Assembly (NCBI GenBank): GCA_017849585.1
Contig: JAFIGT010000021.1
Coordinates: forward strand, 1-64,000
Source of the DNA: Verrucomicrobium sp.
GTDB lineage: Bacteria; Verrucomicrobiota; Verrucomicrobiia; Methylacidiphilales; UBA1321
Length of the DNA stretch: 64,000 bases
Direction of reading: 5' to 3'
The notes under the pieces were generated by a model, which was given only the letters and a program-made list of their open reading frames with translations, did not search any database and was not told the origin of the DNA. The position numbers were made by a program, and so were the translations under genes. Position 1 is the stretch's first letter; each line of letters starts with the position of its first letter. Positions 59,512 to 64,000 of the stretch are shown here, piece after piece.

Positions 59512-60139
59512 AATTCTTCTTGTTGTGATTCTCTTGGTACTGCCGCAGATGCCTGTCCAGGCACAGACCGGTTCACTCTGGCCTGCCTCCGGTTCGGCGG
59601 GAGCCTCGACGACTTTGTATAGCGATCGCACGGCTGCGAGCGTGGGCGATTTGATCACGATCGTGGTTAACCTCTCCGCGTCGGCGAGCAAGAATCAGTC
59701 GACGGATACCTCGAAGACCGCGAGCGTGAACGACACGATCACGGCACTCGGCTATCCTTTCACGGACGGCACACCCGATTGGTATCGCTACCGCAACCAA
59801 GCTCCGCAAGTCACATGGAATGCTGCGGAAAGCTGGAAGGGGGGCGGCAAGATGAGCAATACGGAAGGGTACACCACGACGATTCAGGCGCGGATTGTCG
59901 ACGCGCTGCCCAATGGCGTTCTGAGAGTGGAAGCGCGTCGCCGCTACAACATGGGCAAGGAAAAGAGCGACTTGGTTTTGACAGGATTGGTGCGGCGTGA
60001 GGATCTCACTCCAGCGAACTCGGTTTCGTCCTCGCAAGTGGCGGATCTGCAGTTGACGCAGGAGGGCAGGGGACCGCTGACCCGCAATTCGAGCAAAGGT
60101 TGGCTGACGACATTTTATGAATTCATCAATCCATTTTAA
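59501..60139 (+). CDS. flgH: Flagellar L-ring protein FlgH (no lipobox)
   Basis: 212 residues. Signal peptide CNKILLVVILLVLPQMPVQA ending at a normal signal-peptidase-I type site (QAQ), with no lipobox Cys at the cleavage point; FlgH is a lipoprotein in most bacteria. The core is typical: SLWPASG, LYSDRTAASVGDLITIVVNLSASASKNQ, GGGKMSNTEGYTTTIQARIVDALPNGVLRVEARR and LVLTGLVRREDLTPANSVSSSQVADLQL. It forms the outer-membrane L-ring. It overlaps flgA by 11 bp and flgI by 23 bp. Confidence 0.93.
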   Translation: MCNKILLVVILLVLPQMPVQAQTGSLWPASGSAGASTTLYSDRTAASVGDLITIVVNLSASASKNQSTDTSKTASVNDTITALGYPFTDGTPDWYRYRNQAPQVTWNAAESWKGGGKMSNTEGYTTTIQARIVDALPNGVLRVEARRRYNMGKEKSDLVLTGLVRREDLTPANSVSSSQVADLQLTQEGRGPLTRNSSKGWLTTFYEFINPF

Positions 60140-61508
60140 ACTCACGCTGGTGCTGGCACTCCTGCTCCTCGGCGCGATGAGCGGCTGGTCGCAATCGCGG
60201 GTGAAGGACGTGGCAAGCGTGCAAGGGGCCCGCGACAATCAACTGGTCGGCTACGGCCTCGTGGTTGGTCTGAATGGGGAGGGCGACTCGGACAGCACGC
60301 TGATTCACCAGACGGTGGCCAATCTCGTGAAGAAGTTCGGCATCACAGTCGCGGCGAATTCGCTGAAATCGAAGAACGCGGCGACAGTAATGGTTATCGC
60401 GAAGATTCCGCCCTTTGCCCGCAATGGTGACAAGGTCGACGTTACGGTTTCCTCCGTCGCGGATGCCAAATCGATTCAGGGTGGCACGCTTTTGCAAACG
60501 CCTCTGGTGGCACCTGACGGCACGGTATACGCCGTGGCGCAGGGCCCGGTGTTTGTTGGAGGCGTCTATGCTGGAGTTGGTGGTCCCGGTGGCGCGACGT
60601 TGACCAAGAATATTCCCACTTCCGGGGGCATACCCGGCGGGGCGTTGGTGGAAAAAGAGATCCCGACCAATCTCTTTGCAAATGGTGTCCTGGAGGTGGT
60701 GTTGCGCGAACAGGATTTCACCTCTGCGGTGCGCATGGCGAATGCGATCAACGAGCAGATCGGCCCGATGGCCCAGGCCATCAGCGGCAGCACGATTCAG
60801 ATTTTCGTTCCGAAAGAAGCCCAGATCGAATCCCGTCTGATGGAGTTTATCGCGCGGGTGGAGAATGTGACCTTCCGGCCCGACTCACCGGCGCGCATCG
60901 TCATCAATGAGCGTACCGGAACCATCGTGGCTACCTCGCGCATCAAGATAGATCGTGTGGCCGTGGCGCACGGCAACCTCACTGTTTCCATTGTCCGGAC
61001 TCAGAATGTTTCCCAACCCAATCCGTTTACCGGAAACGTCACGGGTGATCTTGTGGCTGGTTCCGGTGGAGCCGGCGGCTCGGGTGGAACGGCTGCGGCG
61101 GGGGTTCCCGGTGCTGCGGATACACCGCTTACGGTAGGCGGCAACGTGGTGTATGAGAACGGACAGGGCGAACAAATTCAGGTTCCGGCGGGAACGACGC
61201 CTCCGGCTGGCTACACGGTGAAGATGGTTCCCGGTACAAGCCAGAAGGGTGTGGCTGCGAACGGTGCGGAAGGAGGTCGGGGTGGCAACGTCAATGTCGA
61301 AAACGGCGTGCGCACGGTTGTGACGGACCAAGCGACCACGAAGGTGGAAGAGGAAAAAAAGAATCTCGTGGTTTTCGACGATCTGCCGACGGTCGAGGAC
61401 GTCGCAACCGCGTTGAATTCGCTCGGGGTGACTCCGCGCGATATGATGTCGATTTTCCAAACCATGAAACAGGCCGGAGCACTCCAGGCCGAATTGGTAA
61501 TGCAATGA
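60117..61508 (+). CDS. flgI: Flagellar P-ring protein FlgI with Gly-rich insertion
   Basis: 463 residues, against about 365 in most bacteria. Signal peptide TLVLALLLLGAMSGWSQ. Family core is unmistakable: VKDVASVQGARDNQLVGYGLVVGLNGEGD, GGTLLQTPL, GIPGGALVEKEIP, VAVAHGNLTV and ALNSLGVTPRDMMSIFQTMKQAGALQAEL. Between VSQPNPF (304) and VRTVVTDQATTKV (398) there is an about 90-residue insertion, largely Gly/Ala/Val with VAGSGGAGGSGGTAAAG and a Val/Pro-rich part. The insertion is where other FlgI proteins have only a short loop near the C-terminal domain. It overlaps flgH and the next gene (4 bp). Confidence 0.94.
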   Translation: MNSSIHFKLTLVLALLLLGAMSGWSQSRVKDVASVQGARDNQLVGYGLVVGLNGEGDSDSTLIHQTVANLVKKFGITVAANSLKSKNAATVMVIAKIPPFARNGDKVDVTVSSVADAKSIQGGTLLQTPLVAPDGTVYAVAQGPVFVGGVYAGVGGPGGATLTKNIPTSGGIPGGALVEKEIPTNLFANGVLEVVLREQDFTSAVRMANAINEQIGPMAQAISGSTIQIFVPKEAQIESRLMEFIARVENVTFRPDSPARIVINERTGTIVATSRIKIDRVAVAHGNLTVSIVRTQNVSQPNPFTGNVTGDLVAGSGGAGGSGGTAAAGVPGAADTPLTVGGNVVYENGQGEQIQVPAGTTPPAGYTVKMVPGTSQKGVAANGAEGGRGGNVNVENGVRTVVTDQATTKVEEEKKNLVVFDDLPTVEDVATALNSLGVTPRDMMSIFQTMKQAGALQAELVMQ

Positions 61509-61837
61509 ATCCGGTCTCTTTTGATACAACGAAAATACCGCCCACTGTAGCGGGAGCTGAACGTCTCAGCGCTGCGGAACGCCAGCGGTTGTGGGGCGCT
61601 TCGCGCGAACTGGAAGCACTGTTTAATGGCTACCTATTGGGCGATATCGGTGAGAAACTTCCCGGTACTGAGGAGTCCACAAGCGGAAAGATTTATGCCG
61701 GTTTATTCAAGGACGCCCTCTCGCGGAATCTGGCGGATGGCCAGCACAATGGCATTGCCCGGCAACTCTACCAAAGCATGACCAGACAGGCAGTTTCTGC
61801 CCAGCCGACGAAACCGCTTAACGATACGACGACTTGA
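61505..61837 (+). CDS. FlgJ N-terminal-type rod-binding protein
   Basis: 110 residues. It resembles the rod-binding domain of FlgJ: LWGASRELEALFNGYLLGDIGEKLP, GLFKDALSRNLADGQHNGIARQLYQSM (the usual pattern is FExxFxxxxLKxMRxA and MLxxxxAxxLAxxGxxGIAxxLxxQL). The C-terminal peptidoglycan-hydrolase domain of enterobacterial FlgJ is absent, as in many other phyla, so a separate lytic enzyme is needed. It overlaps flgI by 4 bp (ATGA). Confidence 0.82.
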   Translation: MNPVSFDTTKIPPTVAGAERLSAAERQRLWGASRELEALFNGYLLGDIGEKLPGTEESTSGKIYAGLFKDALSRNLADGQHNGIARQLYQSMTRQAVSAQPTKPLNDTTT

Positions 61838-61846
61838 TTCACATTT

Positions 61847-62283
61847 ATGAACATTCTTCCCACCAGCCCGCGAGAGCTCATTACCAAGCTTGAAGAGATT
61901 GTGGACTCGCTCATTGACGGTGAGCGTGAGAACAAAAAGCCATTTTGGAACGGGAGACAACACACCTGCCCGTGATTTGCGGACGCATCGATCAGCGGAC
62001 GTTGGAGTTAGGTCGCATTCAACTCGCGCTCTCTCCATTCTGGCCGAAGCCGGACCCCCAGCCGGATCTGGTTGATCCCGGACGACGTACATTCGAAAAG
62101 CTAAAGAATTTGCAGCAATTGACGATACAGAATCACTTACTCCTTGAACATCATTTGAATTTTTTACAGGAGATTCACCGAGAGGTTCTGGGAGTCGACC
62201 GGAAGCCTTTTCTTTATAACGATAATGGTCTCGTCTCCGGAGAATGGATGGAGTCGGGTTGCCTGCTAAACGCCAAAGTTTAA
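61847..62283 (+). pseudogene. FlgN-like export chaperone, interrupted by a frame break
   Basis: ATG 61847 begins MNILPTSPRELITKLEEIVDSLIDGER, then this frame stops at about 61975. The -1 frame opens after a TGA at 61927 and continues EQKAILERETTHLPVICGRIDQRTL, ELGRIQLALSP..., to the stop at 62283. Joined, the two give about 145 residues of helical, Glu/Leu/Arg-rich sequence, the size and position (between rod-binding protein and flgK) of the FlgN chaperone. One base is missing near 61927-61938 (AACAAAAAGC). It may be a sequencing error, a real mutation or recoding. FlgN identity is by position and style only. Confidence 0.6.
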
Positions 62284-62309
62284 TCGTCTAACTACCAAAA
62301 GAGAATGCT

Positions 62310-63818
62310 ATGTCATCCGGAGGATTAGGACTGAACGCGGCGCTGGCCATGGGGGCCAAATCGCTGAGCAATCAACGCATTGGCGTCGAGGTGACGGGCC
62401 GTAATATTGCCAACGTCAACACGGCAGGCGCATCGCGCCAACGGGTTGACCTCGATGCCGACATCTCAATTGGTTACACCTATGGACAGCAGGGGACGGG
62501 TTCCTACGTCGCGGGCATCCAGGCCTTGCGTAGCAAGGTGATTGACGCCTCTGTCGTGCGCGAAGGTTCGCTTACGGGCTACTACGACACGATGGAGGAC
62601 CAGACGGCTCTGGCGCAGAGCGCATTGGGGGAAACGTTGTCGGGCACTGCGACTTCAGGGGTGACTTCCACTAGTGGCATTCAACTGGCGATGAATGAAT
62701 TTTTTGACTCCTGGCAGGCCTTGTCCACTGCGCCGACCAGCCAGGCTAACCGACAGCAGGTACTGGCCAAAGCGCAGACCTTGGCGACGGATTTAAATAC
62801 AGCCAGCCAGCGGTTACAGGAGCAGCGCGATGATGTCGCCACTGATGCCGAGGCTGTGACCAGTTCGATCAACCAATTGTCTGATACTATTGCCAACCTG
62901 AATCTCCAGATCGTGCGTTCGGAAGCGAATGGCGGTACCGCCAATGACCTGCGCGATCAACGCCAGTCGGCTCTGGAGGCACTAGGGCAACTCGTCAATA
63001 TCAATGTCGACGACACGACCAATGCCAACGGCATGCTCATCGTCACGCTGGCTTCCACATCGTCGCCCACGCTGGTGACGCTCGTCAATGGAGCTGCGTC
63101 TGGTTCCACCGCGACGACGCAGAGTCTGGGCACCAATTACGCCTCCACTACGAATCCGCCGTTGACCATTACCTATACGGGGGGAAGCCCGGTAACGACT
63201 AGCACCATTGCCAATAGCGTGGCACTGACGTTGACGGGTGAACTCGGTGGCGATATCCAGATTGCCAACGTGGTCATCGGTTCGGAGTCCAACGCCACCG
63301 GCGGCGGTGCGGGCATGCTCGGTGAACTGGATGATCTTGCGGCGGACCTCGTTTCTGCGATCAATACCCAGCATGCGCTCGGGTATGACAACGAAACACC
63401 TCCACAGACCGGTATCGTTTTCTTTACAGCCGCCAATACCCGTGCGTCCAACATCTCTGTAGCCTCGGGCATTGTCTCGGATATTAACACCATCGCGGCC
63501 AGCAATAACACCGGCAAACTTGACGGTAGTAATGCCACCGCCCTGGCGAATTTGCGTAACGATCCGTCTATTTTGCCAGCCTATCAAGCCATTGTGGCCG
63601 ATATCGGACAGCAGGTGCAGCAGGCGGATCAGCAGGCCGCATCACAAGCAATCGTGACCAAGGCGGTCAAGGCCCAGCAGGACAGCGTCTCCGGCATCTC
63701 TCTCGACGAAGAAACCACCAATTTGCAGATGTACCAGAGGGCATACGAAGCTTCGGCCCGGTTCATCTCCGTCATCGACGAGATGCTAAACCGGGTGATA
63801 AACGGAATGGGAGCATGA
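62310..63818 (+). CDS. flgK: Flagellar hook-associated protein FlgK
   Basis: 502 residues. N-terminal signature: LNAALAMGAKSLSNQRIGVEVTGRNIANVNTAGASRQRVDL; hook-protein-type helix region with FFDSWQALSTAPTSQANRQQVL and INQLSDTIANLNLQIVRSEANGGTANDLRDQRQSALEALGQLVNI. C-terminus: SISLDEETTNLQMYQRAYEASARFISVIDEMLNRVINGMGA. The middle (about 260-440) is a less conserved surface domain. It forms the hook-filament junction. One base separates its stop from the flgL start codon. Confidence 0.95.
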   Translation: MSSGGLGLNAALAMGAKSLSNQRIGVEVTGRNIANVNTAGASRQRVDLDADISIGYTYGQQGTGSYVAGIQALRSKVIDASVVREGSLTGYYDTMEDQTALAQSALGETLSGTATSGVTSTSGIQLAMNEFFDSWQALSTAPTSQANRQQVLAKAQTLATDLNTASQRLQEQRDDVATDAEAVTSSINQLSDTIANLNLQIVRSEANGGTANDLRDQRQSALEALGQLVNINVDDTTNANGMLIVTLASTSSPTLVTLVNGAASGSTATTQSLGTNYASTTNPPLTITYTGGSPVTTSTIANSVALTLTGELGGDIQIANVVIGSESNATGGGAGMLGELDDLAADLVSAINTQHALGYDNETPPQTGIVFFTAANTRASNISVASGIVSDINTIAASNNTGKLDGSNATALANLRNDPSILPAYQAIVADIGQQVQQADQQAASQAIVTKAVKAQQDSVSGISLDEETTNLQMYQRAYEASARFISVIDEMLNRVINGMGA

Positions 63819-63819
63819 G

Positions 63820-64000
63820 ATGAGAGTCACCAGTAATTCATTTCCGTCCACACTGACGGCACAGTTGCAGGATCTGCAGCAGAAACAAATCAAGTACCAA
63901 CAGCAATCAGCCACTGGTCTGCGCATTACCCAGTCATCCGACGATCCACTCGATTTCCAACGTGCCCAGGTTCGCCAGACGCAGTTATCGGCCAATCAAT
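63820..64000 (+). CDS. flgL: Flagellar hook-associated protein FlgL, partial
   Basis: The window ends inside the gene. The first about 60 residues (MRVTSNSFPSTLTAQLQDLQ, QKQIKYQQQSATGLRITQSSDDP, then QRAQVRQTQL) match the FlgL/flagellin-type N-terminal helix with the GLRITQSSDDP motif. It is positioned one base after flgK, the normal order. Size and downstream domain cannot be judged. Confidence 0.88.
   Translation, partial: MRVTSNSFPSTLTAQLQDLQQKQIKYQQQSATGLRITQSSDDPLDFQRAQVRQTQLSANQ

Overview
The window looks like chromosomal DNA of a free-living, motile, polysaccharide-degrading member of the Verrucomicrobiota. The basis is the combination of a four-gene Verru_Chthon cassette (families named from this phylum), PEP-CTERM proteins, a giant autotransporter-repeat (PATR) protein with a PEP-CTERM tail, many secreted glycoside hydrolases with LacI/AraC/IclR regulators, and a Gram-negative flagellar operon with P- and L-ring genes. 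Coding DNA is GC-rich and long intergenic stretches are AT-rich. The genus cannot be fixed from sequence alone; an Opitutaceae- or Chthoniobacter-like organism is a guess. No tRNA, rRNA, CRISPR array, insertion sequence or phage gene was seen.

Region 1 (1-32.5 kb) is a carbohydrate-degradation island. It holds a LacI regulator, two PEP-CTERM proteins, two AraC regulators, two paralogous IclR regulators, a GH51/GH79-like enzyme, a GH106-type alpha-L-rhamnosidase-like enzyme, two large secreted enzymes that share one N-terminal module but carry different catalytic domains, three paralogous clan GH-A enzymes with a CBM9-like C-terminus, two paralogous small secreted proteins, an SGNH esterase, an alpha/beta-hydrolase esterase and a 799-residue protein of unknown function. 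Six promoter regions carry a 20-bp element close to TTCGTTTATTATAATCGAAC, two of them beside the iclR genes, which suggests an IclR-type regulon. No dedicated sugar importer is present in this region.

Region 2 (32.5-48.2 kb) concerns the cell surface. The Verru_Chthon genes run B-C-D-A on the minus strand. Their N-termini match the four minor-pseudopilin types (GspI-, GspJ-, GspH- and GspK-like), and A is enlarged to 1223 residues. Next is a 2546-residue lectin/PATR/PEP-CTERM protein that appears to be three repeat-plus-cap units joined, then a Spinster-like MFS transporter.

Region 3 (48.2-64 kb) is sensing and motility. A soluble chemoreceptor-type protein fused to bacteriohemerythrin (one expected iron ligand is Asn), an orphan OmpR-type response regulator, an ADP-ribosylglycohydrolase and a haem-binding-type chemoreceptor precede a flagellar run on the plus strand: small membrane protein, fliA, motA, motB, small Cys-rich protein, flgF, flgG, flgA, flgH, flgI, rod-binding protein, flgN-like (frameshifted), flgK and the start of flgL. 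A sigma-54-like promoter lies at its head. Two -1 frame breaks in this run may be sequencing errors, real mutations or recoding.
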